Below, piece after piece: positions 11,089 to 21,012 of a stretch of 64,000 bases of DNA. The first letter of the stretch is position 1; the number at the start of each line of letters is the position of its first letter. Below the pieces are notes generated by a model. It did no database searches, was not told the DNA's origin, and worked only from the letters and a program-made list of their open reading frames with translations. The stretch is from Bartonella grahamii subsp. shimonis (lineage in GTDB: Bacteria > Pseudomonadota > Alphaproteobacteria > Rhizobiales > Rhizobiaceae), in the NCBI RefSeq assembly GCF_036327415.1, contig NZ_CP123961.1:372001-436000 (forward strand), read 5' to 3'. The position numbers and the translations under genes were made by a program.

Positions 11089-11091
11089 CCA
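11049..11091 (+). repeat. 43-bp direct repeat, left copy (3' end of gloB)
   Basis: These 43 bases, the last codons of gloB plus the spacer to the next start, recur without mismatch at 11573-11615. They mark the left edge of a tandem duplication with a period of 524 bases. Confidence 0.85.
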
Positions 11092-11537
11092 TGTTGAAAC
11101 CTGTGTTACTTTTGTTTCCCCTTTTTCTTTTTGTAACATATCCTCAAGTAGCAATGACATCCGATATAGACAATTATCCCTTAACAGAAGACTTGCTTTT
11201 TAAAATGGAAAAAATTGTAAAAGATTTGATAAAAGCTCACTAAAAGTTGCAGAAAAATTCAGCATGACAGTAGTATTGAATGGTATGCCTCTTATATTTT
11301 TAAACAACCAAAAATAATGGCTATTTAAAAAAACAACAATATCACACCTAAAGATTTTGTTGCTGCCTGCAAGGCGCTCAAACACTTATTAATGATGCTT
11401 TTCCAAGTCACTGAAGGCCCAGAAGAAGAGGAACTTTCTCCCAGTGAAAGAGATATAGTTTTAAAGAATCTGGAATTTAGTAAAAAACATATGTGCGAAG
11501 TGCATAGAGTTTCAGAAAACGTTCGTCAATAGGATCT
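11091..11537 (+). pseudogene. Decayed small exported protein gene, copy 1
   Basis: A 50-codon frame starts at ATG 11091, two bases after the gloB stop (MLKPVLLLFPLFLFVTYPQ), and has a clean signal peptide ending near VAM-TSD. It stops at 11241-11243. Coding potential continues in another frame (DKSSLKVAEKFSMTVVLNGM from about 11228), then in another (KDFVAACKALKHLLMMLFQ from about 11350, ending ENVRQ at about 11532), so at least two frameshifts have broken it. A second decayed copy follows 524 bases downstream. I do not recognise the family; the signal peptide suggests a secreted or periplasmic product. Confidence 0.55.
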
Positions 11538-11572
11538 GTGCTATTAAACAATTAATTAACTTAGCAACGAAG

Positions 11573-11615
11573 AGTCTTTGCTGAAATCAGGAGAAGAAAG
11601 GATAATTTTTAACCA
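11573..11615 (+). repeat. 43-bp direct repeat, right copy
   Basis: An exact second copy of 11049-11091. At the position matching the copy 1 start codon, ATG has become ACG (11615-11617). Just before this repeat, 11548-11570 resembles the parB tail region at 12030-12056 (a shared CAATTAATTA followed by a TGCAA/AGCAACG-like segment). This suggests the duplicated unit reached from the gloB tail into the parB tail. Confidence 0.85.
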
Positions 11616-12040
11616 CGTTGAAGTTTGTATTGCATTTATTCCCCTTTTTTCTTTCTATAGTATATACTCAAATAACAATGGCAAAAGGGGATGATAATCT
11701 ATTTATTCTCTCACCTATCAGCAATCAAAATATCGTTACAAATAATCCTTTAACAGAGAATTTTCTCTAATAAAACAGATAAAAAAAGAAATTGAAGATT
11801 TACCTCCAGAGCCAAAGGCATCCAATACCGGAAATGATAACAGCATTGAAGGGCTCATCACCTCCATTTCTGCTAAATCAAAACTAACAGATCCTTTAAG
11901 AAAATATATCAAACAACTTTAGCTGCAATAATAGCCTTTAAAGATAAAAAATTCTTTTCAATGAAAAAAATACTATATCTTCAGATAATTTAAATTTCGA
12001 TCAAAAATATATTGATAGAGTTCTTACTATTTTAGACAAT
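11615..12040 (+). pseudogene. Decayed small exported protein gene, copy 2
   Basis: Paralogue of the 11091 remnant. The ancestral ATG is now ACG. A TTG at 11618 opens a 50-codon frame (MKFVLHLFPFFLSIVYTQIT) that ends at 11768-11770 after PLTENFL. Directly after this, another frame continues as IKQIKKEIEDLPPEPKASNT up to about 11921, and the last fragment, DNLNFDQKYIDRVLTILDN, ends at about 12043. The shared hydrophobic leader and PLTE(D/N) motif tie the two copies together. The gene is broken by frameshifts and loss of its start, and is probably not functional. Confidence 0.55.
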
Positions 12041-12043
12041 TAA

Positions 12044-12949
12044 TTAGTTTTGCAAACGTCGGCAAATATCATCCAATTGTTCTAGTGAAGAATAGCGTAT
12101 TTTTAAATCACCACCTTTTTTGCCATGCCGAATAGTCACTTTCATTCCGATCACGTCTGCAAGCAATTTTTCTAGAGATTTTGTTTCTGTATCTTTCTCC
12201 ATAGTGGTACGTTTTTTAGTTTTAGGATTAGCTTGCTCATATGCAAGTATTTCGGTTTGACGTACAGAAAGCCCTTCACTAATAATTTTTTCGGCTAAAT
12301 CTTGTGGATTATCAACAGTTATAAGACAACGTGCATGACCAGCAGAGATTTGCCCATCAGTTAAGAATTGTTGTACTTTTGGTGGAAGTTTTAACAAACG
12401 AAGCGTATTAGCAACATGACTGCGACTCTTTCCAATAACTTGTGCTAAATCTGCCTGCGTATATCCATGTTCATTTAGAAGCATATCATATCCCTTTGCT
12501 TCTTCTATAGGATTAAGATCGGCACGTTGAACATTTTCAATAATAGCCAATTCCAAAGCAGTTTTATCATCAACATCACGAATAATAACTGGCAATTGAC
12601 TTAAATTTGCACGTTGTGCAGCGCGCCAACGACGCTCACCAGCGATCAATTCAAACCGATGGTGATGATCACGTGATGGTCTTACAATAACAGGTTGAAC
12701 AACACCATGCTGGCGAATTGATTGTGCTAAATTATCAAGTTCTGAATCGGTAAAATGGCGTCGCGGATTATGCGGATTGCACGAAATAGATTCAAGAGGA
12801 ACAAATCGTTCAGAAACAGGAGAAACTGTATTGGACTCTGCAAATTTGTCAGTATTTGATGAACGTGTAAGATCGTTGTTTAAACTGATATCCCCAATCA
12901 ATGCTGCTAATCCACGTCCCAGTCTTTTTTTTGATTGATCATCATTCAT
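12044..12949 (-). CDS. parB: Chromosome partitioning protein ParB
   Basis: DNA-binding CTPase that loads at parS and spreads, organising the origin region for segregation. It has 301 residues: an N-terminal ParA-interacting tail (KKRLGRGLAALIGDISL), a ParB/Srx nucleotide domain with NPHNPRRHF and GERRWRAAQRA, a helix-turn-helix centre with YTQADLAQVIGKSRSHVAN, and a C-terminal dimerisation domain. It follows parA by 41 bases in the same direction. Its probable target sites are the three parS-like sequences at 14374, 16339 and 16401. Confidence 0.96.
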   Translation of the reverse strand: MNDDQSKKRLGRGLAALIGDISLNNDLTRSSNTDKFAESNTVSPVSERFVPLESISCNPHNPRRHFTDSELDNLAQSIRQHGVVQPVIVRPSRDHHHRFELIAGERRWRAAQRANLSQLPVIIRDVDDKTALELAIIENVQRADLNPIEEAKGYDMLLNEHGYTQADLAQVIGKSRSHVANTLRLLKLPPKVQQFLTDGQISAGHARCLITVDNPQDLAEKIISEGLSVRQTEILAYEQANPKTKKRTTMEKDTETKSLEKLLADVIGMKVTIRHGKKGGDLKIRYSSLEQLDDICRRLQN

Positions 12950-12990
12950 AATTTTGCTCTTTGAGTTTTCTTACAAAATTTTTTACATTT

Positions 12991-13788
12991 TTAAGCAGCA
13001 GCACGTGCTTGTTTTTCACGTTGAATCATTTCTGATGCTAGACGTAAATAAGCTTGGCTCCCAGCACATTTGAGATCATAAAGCAACACAGGTTTGCCAA
13101 AAGAGGGTGCTTCTGATACTCTTACATTTCGTGGAATAACAGTACGATAAACTTTATCTCCCATAAAAGAACGTACATCTTCAACAACTTGATTTGAAAG
13201 ATTATTACGTCCATCATACATTGTTAGAACGATACCTTGGATTTCTAAAGATGGATTAAGTACGGATCGCACTTGTTTTACTGTTTCAAGTAATTGACTT
13301 AAACCTTCAAGCGCTAAAAATTCACATTGCATAGGCACCAAAACAGAATCTGCTGCTCCCATAGCGTTAAGTGTTAAAAGATTAAGGGAGGGAGGACAAT
13401 CAATTAAAATATAATTGAATTTTTTTTCCATTTCCGGATCATCATAGAGAGCTTTACGTAAGCGTTGTATGCGATCTTGTGATGAAGAAATTTCCATTTC
13501 CACACCTAAGAGATCAAGTGTAGAGGGAACTATATAAAGATTGGGTACTGCTGTTTTTAAAGCCGCCTGTGTAATTGAAACTCCCGAAACCAAAACATCA
13601 TAAGAAGATAAAGGACGGTTATTACGATCAATCCCTAAACCTGTACTAGCATTACCTTGTGGATCAACATCCATAATCAGAACATTTTCACCAATAGCTG
13701 CTAAAGCTGTTGCAAGATTAATTGCTGTGGTTGTTTTTCCGACTCCACCCTTTTGGTTTGCAATAGCGATAATTCGTGTTTCGCTCAT
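12991..13788 (-). CDS. parA: Chromosome partitioning ATPase ParA
   Basis: Deviant Walker A ATPase that moves ParB-parS complexes along the nucleoid. It has 265 residues. The deviant Walker motif KGGVGKTTTAINLATALA starts near residue 14, and LIDCPPSLNLLTLNAM gives the Walker B and switch region. The short N-terminus, with no separate helix-turn-helix domain, marks the chromosomal type. It sits between rsmG (6 bases upstream) and parB, the canonical origin-proximal arrangement. Confidence 0.97.
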   Translation of the reverse strand: MSETRIIAIANQKGGVGKTTTAINLATALAAIGENVLIMDVDPQGNASTGLGIDRNNRPLSSYDVLVSGVSITQAALKTAVPNLYIVPSTLDLLGVEMEISSSQDRIQRLRKALYDDPEMEKKFNYILIDCPPSLNLLTLNAMGAADSVLVPMQCEFLALEGLSQLLETVKQVRSVLNPSLEIQGIVLTMYDGRNNLSNQVVEDVRSFMGDKVYRTVIPRNVRVSEAPSFGKPVLLYDLKCAGSQAYLRLASEMIQREKQARAAA

Positions 13789-13794
13789 TTTGCT

Positions 13795-14442
13795 CTACCC
13801 TCTATATGATCGAATATGAGAAACTTCCAAAATAACAGAATTTTCATCAACTTTACTTTTATGTTTTAACAGATCAAAGTGCCAATTGGCAGAGGCATTT
13901 TTTATTTCTGTAGCGTAATCCCGACCTTTTTGCAAAAGAGCAATTGTTTTTTCTGTTAATAAAGGAAAAATAAGTTGTAAGAGAGTATTGAGCGGCGCTA
14001 ATCCCCGTGCCGTTATAATATCAGATATGGGAATTTTTTGATATACATCTTCAATTCTAGCGTGATAAACTGTTGCTGGAAGATTAAGTTGAGCAATAAC
14101 TGTTCGCAAAAAAGCAACTTTTTTCCCATTACTTTCAACAAGATTAATATGTCCTACTTTTTTTTCTTTCAAAAAGATAGCAATTACAATTGCAGGAAAA
14201 CCTCCTCCTGATCCTAAATCACACCAATGTAAAGAATGAGCATACAAAGGAAAAATTTGTGCTGAATCTAGAATATGCCGTGTCCATAGATCTGGTATTG
14301 TTGTAGCAGATATCAAATTAATATGTGTATTCCATTGAAGTATTAAAGACTCGAACTGAATTAAATTTTCCATCGTTTCACGTGAAACAGAAGGAACAAT
14401 ATTTAATAATTGTTGATATTTTTTTTCTGTAGAAAAATCCAT
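13795..14442 (-). CDS. rsmG: 16S rRNA (guanine527-N7)-methyltransferase RsmG
   Basis: SAM-dependent methyltransferase for G527 of 16S rRNA (formerly GidB). It has 215 residues. The SAM-binding motif is WCDLGSGGGFPAIVIAI, and LVESNGKKVAFL and ITARGLAPLN are the later family motifs. The ATG shares one base with the mnmG stop. A parS-like site lies inside the coding sequence at codons 18-23 or so, so the same bases serve coding and probably segregation. Confidence 0.95.
   Translation of the reverse strand: MDFSTEKKYQQLLNIVPSVSRETMENLIQFESLILQWNTHINLISATTIPDLWTRHILDSAQIFPLYAHSLHWCDLGSGGGFPAIVIAIFLKEKKVGHINLVESNGKKVAFLRTVIAQLNLPATVYHARIEDVYQKIPISDIITARGLAPLNTLLQLIFPLLTEKTIALLQKGRDYATEIKNASANWHFDLLKHKSKVDENSVILEVSHIRSYRG
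14374..14389. promoter_or_regulatory. parS-like site 1 (inside rsmG)
   Basis: The sequence CGTTTCACGTGAAACA differs from the general parS consensus TGTTTCACGTGAAACA at only the first base and contains the full 14-base palindrome. It lies within rsmG and about 0.6 kb upstream of parA. ParB binding is inferred from the motif. Confidence 0.88.
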
Positions 14443-16319
14443 TAAGCTGTTTTAGCCTTTTCACGTCGTTGACGTTGAATATATGTAATAATAAGCGATA
14501 ACGCGGCGGGTGTCATGCCATCAATTTTTTGTGCATCAGCAATTGAACGCGGCGACACTTCTTGAATTTTTGATTTAAGTTCATTTGAAAGACCTGAAAT
14601 TGCCTGAATATCAAGAGAAGAAGGAATTTCTAAACGCTCATCTCTCTGAAGAGAAGCAATATCTTGTGCTTGTTTATCTAAATAAACCGCATATTGTGCC
14701 TCAATTTCTAAAGATTCTGCTATTTTAGAATCAATCGTTTGTAATTGTGGCCAAAAATCTGAAAGACGCTCTAAAGTCATATGAGGATAAGCAAGAAAAT
14801 CATAAGCCGAACGACGAATTCCATCATGATTAACGTGTAATCCATGAGCAGAAGCTTCATTGGGTGTAAAAAAAAGATTTTGACATATTGATCGTGCCTG
14901 ATCAAGTTGTTGTTGTTTTTTCTGATAACATTCCCAACGTATTTTACTCACAATATCCCATTTTTGTGCCAAAGGTGTTAAACGCATATCAGCATTATCA
15001 GATCGTAAAGATAAACGAAATTCAGCACGTGATGTAAACATCCTATAAGGTTCACAAACACCACGTGAAACCAAATCATCAACCATAACACCAATATAAG
15101 CGGTAGAACGACTTATAAGTATTTCATCTAATTTACCTACTTTACGTGCTGCATTTAATCCAGCTAAAAGTCCTTGTGCTGCTGCTTCCTCATATCCTGT
15201 TGTACCATTAATTTGGCCTGCTAAGAATAAACCCGGTAAAGAACGTAATTCTAAGCTTCTCGTTAATTGTTGTGGATTAACAAAATCATATTCAATAGCA
15301 TAACCAGGTTGCAAAACTATAGCATTTTCCAACCCTTCAATGGTTTTTAATAGAGAAATTTGTACATCTTCAGGAAGAGAAGTAGAAAGACCATTTGGAT
15401 AAACAGTATCATCATTTAATCCTTCTGGTTCTAGAAAGATCTGATGTCCATCACGTTCTCCAAATTTCACAATTTTATCTTCAACAGAAGGACAATAACG
15501 TGGTCCTAACCCTTCAATATTTCCAGAATATAAAGCAGAACGATAAATATTCTCGCGAATAATTTGATGTGTTCTCTCATTTGTACGTGTTATTGCACAT
15601 TCAATTTGTGGTTGTTCAATTTTCTCTGTTAAAAGAGAAAAGGGAATGGGATTTTCATCTGCTTGTTGTTTTGGAAGATGATCCCAAGCAATTGTTTTTT
15701 TACTCAAACGAGCAGGGGTTCCTGTTTTTAATCGACCAAGTTTTATATGATAATTTTTTAAACGTTTAGCAAGTTGCACACTTGACTGATCTCCCATACG
15801 TCCAGCAGCCCATGTTTTATCACCGATATGAATAAAGCCATTTAAAAATGTTCCTGTTGTTAAAACAACAGCACCAGATAAAATTGTTCCTTGTTTTTTT
15901 AAAATAACACCTGATACACAATTATCTTTAACAACCAGATCAATAACTTCATCCTCAATAAGAGTAAGATTTTCTTGTTCTTTTAATAATTTTTGAATTG
16001 CTTTTTTATAAAGTTGTCGATCCGCCTGTGTCCGTGGTCCTCTTACTGCCGGTCCTTTACGTCTATTAAGTAGTCTAAACTGAATTCCAGCAGCATCTGC
16101 TGCTCTTCCCATGAGACCATCTAAAGCATCTATTTCACGAACTAGATGCCCTTTTCCAAGTCCACCAATAGCAGGATTACACGACATTGTTCCCAGTGAT
16201 GATATTTTATGTGTAACAAGCGCTGTTTTGGCTCCTACACGCGCTGAAGCTGAAGCCGCTTCACAGCCAGCATGACCACCACCAACAATAACAACATCAT
16301 ATGATTGCATTTTATTCAT
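14442..16319 (-). CDS. mnmG: tRNA uridine-5-carboxymethylaminomethyl modification enzyme MnmG
   Basis: FAD-dependent partner of MnmE that modifies wobble U34 (formerly GidA). It has 625 residues. The FAD-binding motif is [14 protein letters not shown] near residues 9-22, and the family segments [13 protein letters not shown] and [18 protein letters not shown] follow. A second start, ATG 16310 (MQSYDVV), is equally possible. MnmE is encoded next to it, separated by about 100 bases that carry two parS-like sites. MnmE-MnmG next to rsmG and parAB is a classic origin-region set. Confidence 0.96.
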   Translation of the reverse strand: MNKMQSYDVVIVGGGHAGCEAASASARVGAKTALVTHKISSLGTMSCNPAIGGLGKGHLVREIDALDGLMGRAADAAGIQFRLLNRRKGPAVRGPRTQADRQLYKKAIQKLLKEQENLTLIEDEVIDLVVKDNCVSGVILKKQGTILSGAVVLTTGTFLNGFIHIGDKTWAAGRMGDQSSVQLAKRLKNYHIKLGRLKTGTPARLSKKTIAWDHLPKQQADENPIPFSLLTEKIEQPQIECAITRTNERTHQIIRENIYRSALYSGNIEGLGPRYCPSVEDKIVKFGERDGHQIFLEPEGLNDDTVYPNGLSTSLPEDVQISLLKTIEGLENAIVLQPGYAIEYDFVNPQQLTRSLELRSLPGLFLAGQINGTTGYEEAAAQGLLAGLNAARKVGKLDEILISRSTAYIGVMVDDLVSRGVCEPYRMFTSRAEFRLSLRSDNADMRLTPLAQKWDIVSKIRWECYQKKQQQLDQARSICQNLFFTPNEASAHGLHVNHDGIRRSAYDFLAYPHMTLERLSDFWPQLQTIDSKIAESLEIEAQYAVYLDKQAQDIASLQRDERLEIPSSLDIQAISGLSNELKSKIQEVSPRSIADAQKIDGMTPAALSLIITYIQRQRREKAKTA

Positions 16320-16338
16320 TCCGTAGAAAATATTCTAA

Positions 16339-16354
16339 GGTTTCACGTGAAACA
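16339..16354. promoter_or_regulatory. parS-like site 2 (mnmE-mnmG spacer)
   Basis: GGTTTCACGTGAAACA matches the parS consensus at 15 of 16 positions and keeps the complete 14-base palindrome. It is intergenic, 20 bases upstream of the mnmG start. Confidence 0.88.
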
Positions 16355-16400
16355 GAATATAAATTACATAATCTTTATAATCTGTCTATGAAATAATCAA

Positions 16401-16416
16401 TGTTTCACGTGAATCA
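16401..16416. promoter_or_regulatory. parS-like site 3 (3' flank of mnmE)
   Basis: TGTTTCACGTGAATCA matches the parS consensus at 15 of 16 positions; the mismatch is in the right arm. It ends at the mnmE stop and lies 62 bases from site 2. Confidence 0.82.
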
Positions 16417-17724
16417 TTATTTACCAACACAAAACTCTGAAAAAATAATATCAAGCAAATCTTCAACATCAATATCTCCTGTAATTTTTCCAAGAAAATC
16501 ACTTGCACAACGGAGATGTTCTGCACGTAAACTGAGATCAAGAGAATGATAATTAAGAGAATATTCAATCTCTTTAACAGCCTCCTTTAATAATTGAAGT
16601 TGTCTTTTACGCGCCGGAACAATATTTCCAATTTCAGAAGCACGATGATGACAAAATGATTCAAGTTCTTTGATAAAATAATCAAAATTTAAACCAGTTA
16701 ATGCGGAAAATTGTATAGACCAACTCTGATTATTTTTTTCATAAAGATCAAGCTTATTTCCAACACACCATATTTTAGCCGACGTTTCTGGTAAATCAAC
16801 TTGTTTAGGATTTCCTATATCATAAACCAAAATAACCAAATCAGCTTCCCTAACATGCTGTTTAGCAACTTCTATTCCCATTTGTTCTATTTTATTTTCT
16901 GTTTTTCTAAAACCAGCAGTATCCGTTAAAAAAATAGGTAAACCACCAAGAATAATCCTCATTTCTAAAGCATCACGAGTTGTCCCTGCTTCTTCTGTTA
17001 CAATAGCAACAGATCTTCCTGCAAGACGATTCATAATGCTTGATTTTCCAGAATTTGGAGCCCCAGCAATAACAATTTTTAATCCATCACGTAAAATACT
17101 TGCACGCTCTCCTTCAGTAATATATTCTCTAATAGAAGCACAAAGATCTTCCACATCTTTCCAAACTTTATCAGATATTGCGTTGGGAATATCTGCTTCA
17201 TCAACAAAATCAAGTTCTGCTTCAATAAAAGCACGCGCCTTCATAAGCTTATGACGCCAATCACGATAAAGCGTCGTTAAATTTCCACTTGTACCCATAA
17301 CAGCTAGACGCCGTTGGCTTTCCGTTTCTGCCTCTATTAAATCAGCAAGACCTTCTGCTTGAACAAGATCTAATTTTCCTTCCATAAAAGCACGCCGTGA
17401 AAATTCACCTGCCTCTGCAATACGGCATCCAGAAAATGTCGACAATTCATCGAGAAAACGACTAACAACAGCTTTTCCTCCATGCAAATGGAATTCTGCA
17501 CAATCTTCCCCCGTAAAACTATGAGGAGCAGGAAAAAAAACAGTTAAACCAGAATCTAAAAAACTACCATCACGAGCAGTAAGATTTCCATAATGCATAA
17601 AGCGTGCTTTAGGTAAACGACCACAAAGCGTTTTGACTATATCCACAACATGAGGACCAGAAAGCCGAATGACTGCAACCCCTGAAGGTAACAATCCACT
17701 CGAAATAGCAAAGATTGTATCCAC
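16417..17724 (-). CDS. mnmE: tRNA modification GTPase MnmE
   Basis: GTPase that works with MnmG on wobble U34 of tRNA. It has 435 residues: an N-terminal formyl-THF-binding domain beginning DTIFAISSGLLPSGVAVIRL, a helical domain, and an inserted G domain with GAPNSGKSSIMNRL and DTAG. The C-terminal FCVGK carries the invariant cysteine of the family's CxGK ending. The start codon is GTG at 17724-17722; no nearby in-frame ATG fits the conserved N-terminus. The rho gene ends 31 bases upstream on the same strand. Confidence 0.95.
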   Translation of the reverse strand: MDTIFAISSGLLPSGVAVIRLSGPHVVDIVKTLCGRLPKARFMHYGNLTARDGSFLDSGLTVFFPAPHSFTGEDCAEFHLHGGKAVVSRFLDELSTFSGCRIAEAGEFSRRAFMEGKLDLVQAEGLADLIEAETESQRRLAVMGTSGNLTTLYRDWRHKLMKARAFIEAELDFVDEADIPNAISDKVWKDVEDLCASIREYITEGERASILRDGLKIVIAGAPNSGKSSIMNRLAGRSVAIVTEEAGTTRDALEMRIILGGLPIFLTDTAGFRKTENKIEQMGIEVAKQHVREADLVILVYDIGNPKQVDLPETSAKIWCVGNKLDLYEKNNQSWSIQFSALTGLNFDYFIKELESFCHHRASEIGNIVPARKRQLQLLKEAVKEIEYSLNYHSLDLSLRAEHLRCASDFLGKITGDIDVEDLLDIIFSEFCVGK

Positions 17725-17755
17725 AGGTTTTATCCTAATAAAAACTTTAATGACT

Positions 17756-19021
17756 CTACGTATTCATTGAGTCAAAAAATTCACTATTGTTTTTTGTTTG
17801 TTTTAATTTATCAATCAAAAATTCAATTGCATCTGTTACATTCATAGATGCTAAAATACGACGAAGAACAAAAATTTTGTGCAAATCTTGTCGTTCCACT
17901 AAAAGTTCTTCCTTACGCGTTCCTGACTTTAAAATATCCATAGCAGGAAAAATACGCTTATCAGCAACTTTTCGATCAAGAACAATTTCCGAATTACCTG
18001 TTCCTTTAAATTCTTCAAAAATAACCTCATCCATACGACTTCCTGTATCAATCAAAGCCGTTGCAATAATGGTTAAAGATCCACCTTCTTCAATATTACG
18101 TGCTGCACCAAAAAAACGTTTTGGACGCTGGAGAGCGTTTGCATCCACACCACCTGTCAAAACTTTACCTGAAGAAGGAACAACTGTGTTATATGCACGG
18201 CCAAGACGCGTAATAGAATCGAGAAGAATAACAACATCACGTCCATATTCAACAAGACGTTTAGCTTTTTCAATGACCATTTCTGCCACTTGTACGTGAC
18301 GTATTGCAGGTTCATCAAAAGTAGAAGAAACCACCTCTCCTTTCACTGAACGCTGCATATCAGTAACTTCTTCTGGTCGTTCATCTATTAGAAGAACAAT
18401 AAGGTAACATTCAGGATGATTAGTGGTAATAGAATGAGCAATATTTTGAAGTAAAACTGTTTTTCCCGTTCGAGGAGGTGCTACAATTAATCCTCTTTGC
18501 CCTTTTCCTAATGGAGATATTAAATCAATCACGCGTGATGACATATCTTTCTCTGTAGGATCTTGTATTTCCATTTGAAAACGTTCATTTGAATAAAGAG
18601 GAGTAAGATTATCAAAATGAATTTTATAACGAATCTTTTCAGGTTTTTCGAAATTAATTGTATTAATTTTAAGGAGAGCAAAATAACGTTCTCCCTCTTT
18701 TGGACTACGTATAGGGCCTTCAATGGTATCACCTGTTTTTAAAGAAAAGGCCTGTATTTGCGCAGGTGAAAGATAAATATCATCAGGACCAGGAAGATAA
18801 TTAGCGTCAGCAGATCTCAAAAATCCAAATCCGTCTTGTAAAACTTCAACAACACCCTCTCCTATAATTTCTACATCTTGTAGGGCAAGTTTTTTCAAGA
18901 TAGCAAACATTAACTCTTGTTTGCGCATAAGGGAGGCATTTTCGACCTCTAATGTTTCAGCAAAAGAAACAAGTTCAACGGGATTTTTGCTTTTAAGCTC
19001 TTGTAGTTTCATTTTTTGCAT
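17756..19021 (-). CDS. rho: Transcription termination factor Rho
   Basis: Hexameric RNA helicase that ends transcription of untranslated RNA. It has 421 residues: an N-terminal Rho domain ([19 protein letters not shown]), a cold-shock-like RNA-binding domain with [19 protein letters not shown], Walker [20 protein letters not shown], and Walker [20 protein letters not shown] 19021 is used; an alternative ATG lies three codons in. It is the first leftward gene at the proposed origin, and the 557-base gap upstream has no gene. Confidence 0.97.
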   Translation of the reverse strand: MQKMKLQELKSKNPVELVSFAETLEVENASLMRKQELMFAILKKLALQDVEIIGEGVVEVLQDGFGFLRSADANYLPGPDDIYLSPAQIQAFSLKTGDTIEGPIRSPKEGERYFALLKINTINFEKPEKIRYKIHFDNLTPLYSNERFQMEIQDPTEKDMSSRVIDLISPLGKGQRGLIVAPPRTGKTVLLQNIAHSITTNHPECYLIVLLIDERPEEVTDMQRSVKGEVVSSTFDEPAIRHVQVAEMVIEKAKRLVEYGRDVVILLDSITRLGRAYNTVVPSSGKVLTGGVDANALQRPKRFFGAARNIEEGGSLTIIATALIDTGSRMDEVIFEEFKGTGNSEIVLDRKVADKRIFPAMDILKSGTRKEELLVERQDLHKIFVLRRILASMNVTDAIEFLIDKLKQTKNNSEFFDSMNT

Positions 19022-19578
19022 GAAATATGCTCTTTATAATTAAGGAGAGAATTATCTTAAATAATTTATGGAAAATTATGAATGAAATATTATTAAGAAG
19101 AAAAATATTTTACACTCAATTTTTTCAATCTGCAAGTACCATTTATATGAAATTTATTCCTGTAATATTAAGTAATTATATGAAAAATTTGAAAAATATA
19201 AAATCCAAAAGTATTTAATTAATTTATAATGAAAATATGAATTAAACTTATAACATCAATGAAGTGCTATTCAAAAGTATTTTTTACAGAAATTTATATT
19301 AATAAATTTATACTAAAAGGATTTTTTATTTATAACTGTGTTTAGTGTGGATTATTATTTATGCTTTATTTATCCTCAATTTTTTCCACAAAAGAAACTA
19401 AAAAAAGAATAAAAATAACACGATCTTAAAAATATTATCCTCTCTTTTTTTATAAGAGGTGTTAGCTTATCACAAGCATTTAATTTGTGCATAAAAACAG
19501 AGAATTTTTCCTAAATTTTAGTTTTATAAAAAGCAGTAAAGATATATACACATTTCTTAACAAGGAGTTAAAATTTTT
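19022..19578. other. Candidate chromosomal replication origin (oriC)
   Basis: A 557-base, very AT-rich, gene-free gap. Genes on its left (rho to parB) all run leftward and those on its right (ppsR to polA) all run rightward, so it is a divergence point. Three 9-mers resembling the DnaA box TTATCCACA lie within 45 bases: TGTGGATTA (19346-19354, one mismatch to the complement), TTATCCTCA (19370-19378) and TTTTCCACA (19382-19390). Nearby parAB and three parS-like sites, plus the ppsR-maf-aroE-coaE-dnaQ block that flanks the origin in other alphaproteobacteria, support the call. Exact limits cannot be set from sequence alone. Confidence 0.6.
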
Positions 19579-20403
19579 GTGACAAAAGAAAAAAAATCCT
19601 TTCATTTACACATGCTTTCTGATGCAACGGGAGAAACATTAATCTCTGTGGGAAGAGCTGTAGCATCACAGTATACAATGTGTCAGACGACAGAACATAT
19701 CTATCCTATGATTCGTAATAAAATACAGTTACAAAAAGCTCTTGATGAAATACAACAAGAACCAGGTATTGTTCTTTACACAATGATTGATGAAGAACTT
19801 AAACTTCTCCTTCAAAAAAGATGCAAAAAAATAAAAGTTCCCTGCATTGATATATTACATCCTGTTTTGAATGCTTTTCAGTCTTACCTTGGAATGCCAA
19901 CACATTTACGTGCGAGTGCACAACATGATCTTAATGCAGATTATTTTCATCGTATTGAGGCACTAGATTTTACAATAGAGCATGATGATGGACAGTCTTC
20001 CAATAGCTTATCTGAAGCAGATGTGATCCTTGTGGGAATTTCAAGAACTTCTAAAACACCAACAAGTATCTATTTAGCAAATCGCGGAATAAAAACGGCG
20101 AATGTTCCTCTTATTCCTAATATTGATTTGCCAGAATCTCTTTTAGAGGCAAAAAATTCTTTAACTATTGGTTTAATTGCTTCAGCTGAAAGAATCTCAC
20201 ATATCCGACAGAATCGAGATTTGGGAGAAGGTTTTGCTCTTGATAGTTATACGAATCGTATCAACATAGCTGAAGAATTAATCTATGCAAAACGCATCTG
20301 CGAACGTTTTGGTTGGCCTATTATTGATGTCACAAGACGCTCTATTGAAGAAACTGCTGCTGCAATATTTGAACTTTTATCACGATTTCGTGAAGGAAAA
20401 TGA
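19579..20403 (+). CDS. ppsR: Pyruvate, water dikinase / PPDK regulatory protein (DUF299)
   Basis: Bifunctional serine/threonine kinase-phosphorylase of the DUF299 family, which switches PEP synthase or pyruvate phosphate dikinase off by ADP-dependent phosphorylation and on by phosphorolysis. It has 274 residues. The P-loop-like motif reads GISRTSKTPTSIYLANRG near residues 154-171. The N-terminal HMLSDATGETL matches the family. The start is GTG 19579, with AAGGAG 15 bases upstream. It is the first rightward gene from the proposed origin. Which dikinase it controls cannot be told from this window. Confidence 0.9.
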   Translation: MTKEKKSFHLHMLSDATGETLISVGRAVASQYTMCQTTEHIYPMIRNKIQLQKALDEIQQEPGIVLYTMIDEELKLLLQKRCKKIKVPCIDILHPVLNAFQSYLGMPTHLRASAQHDLNADYFHRIEALDFTIEHDDGQSSNSLSEADVILVGISRTSKTPTSIYLANRGIKTANVPLIPNIDLPESLLEAKNSLTIGLIASAERISHIRQNRDLGEGFALDSYTNRINIAEELIYAKRICERFGWPIIDVTRRSIEETAAAIFELLSRFREGK

Positions 20404-20415
20404 GAGAAAATTCTC

Positions 20416-21012
20416 ATGAACGCAGATACGTTAATATTAGCATCTCTTAGTTTTTATCGTGCACAATTATTAAAAAAGGCAGGTTTAAATTTTTTCATTG
20501 AAGGAGCTTCTTTTGATGAAAGAGAAATAGAAAAAAAAGCAAAAGAAAAAACACCTAAAGAACTCAGCTGTTTTCTTGCGAGCGCAAAAGCAAAAAATGT
20601 TTCAGATCGTTTTCCTGATGCTTTCGTTATTGGCTGTGATCAAGTGCTTGATTTAGAAGGTAAAATTTTCCATAAAGTAACAAATATTGAGGAAGCACAT
20701 CAACGTTTATGTGAGTTATCAGGAAAAAAACATTCTCTTCATAGTGCGGTAGCTTTATTTAAAAATGGTCAAAAAATTTGGGTTGAAGCTTTTAGTGCAC
20801 ATATGTCTGTTCGTTTTCTTTCGTCAGAGTTTATTGAACGTTATTTAGTACGCGTAGGGAAAGATGTTCTAAACAGCGTGGGAGTATATCAAATTGAAGG
20901 GGAAGGGATTCAACTCTTTGAAAAAATTGATGGAGATTTTTTTACCATTGTTGGTTTACCTTTACTGCCTCTACTCGTAAAACTGCGTCATTTAGGAATT
21001 ATTGATGGTTGA
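20416..21012 (+). CDS. maf: Maf-like nucleoside triphosphate pyrophosphatase
   Basis: House-cleaning pyrophosphatase of the Maf/HAM1-like family, acting on dTTP, UTP or modified nucleotides. It has 198 residues. The N-terminal [19 protein letters not shown] matches the family LASxSPRR element, here with F-Y replacing P-R. DEREIE and [15 protein letters not shown] supply the acidic active site, and [20 protein letters not shown] is the C-terminal motif. Its stop overlaps the aroE start by 8 bases, so the genes are probably coupled. Confidence 0.88.
   Translation: MNADTLILASLSFYRAQLLKKAGLNFFIEGASFDEREIEKKAKEKTPKELSCFLASAKAKNVSDRFPDAFVIGCDQVLDLEGKIFHKVTNIEEAHQRLCELSGKKHSLHSAVALFKNGQKIWVEAFSAHMSVRFLSSEFIERYLVRVGKDVLNSVGVYQIEGEGIQLFEKIDGDFFTIVGLPLLPLLVKLRHLGIIDG

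Noticed and set aside
12668..12677. ATCACGTGAT palindrome inside parB, considered as a fourth parS site.
   Set aside because: It shares only the central CACGTG core with parS; both outer arms mismatch.
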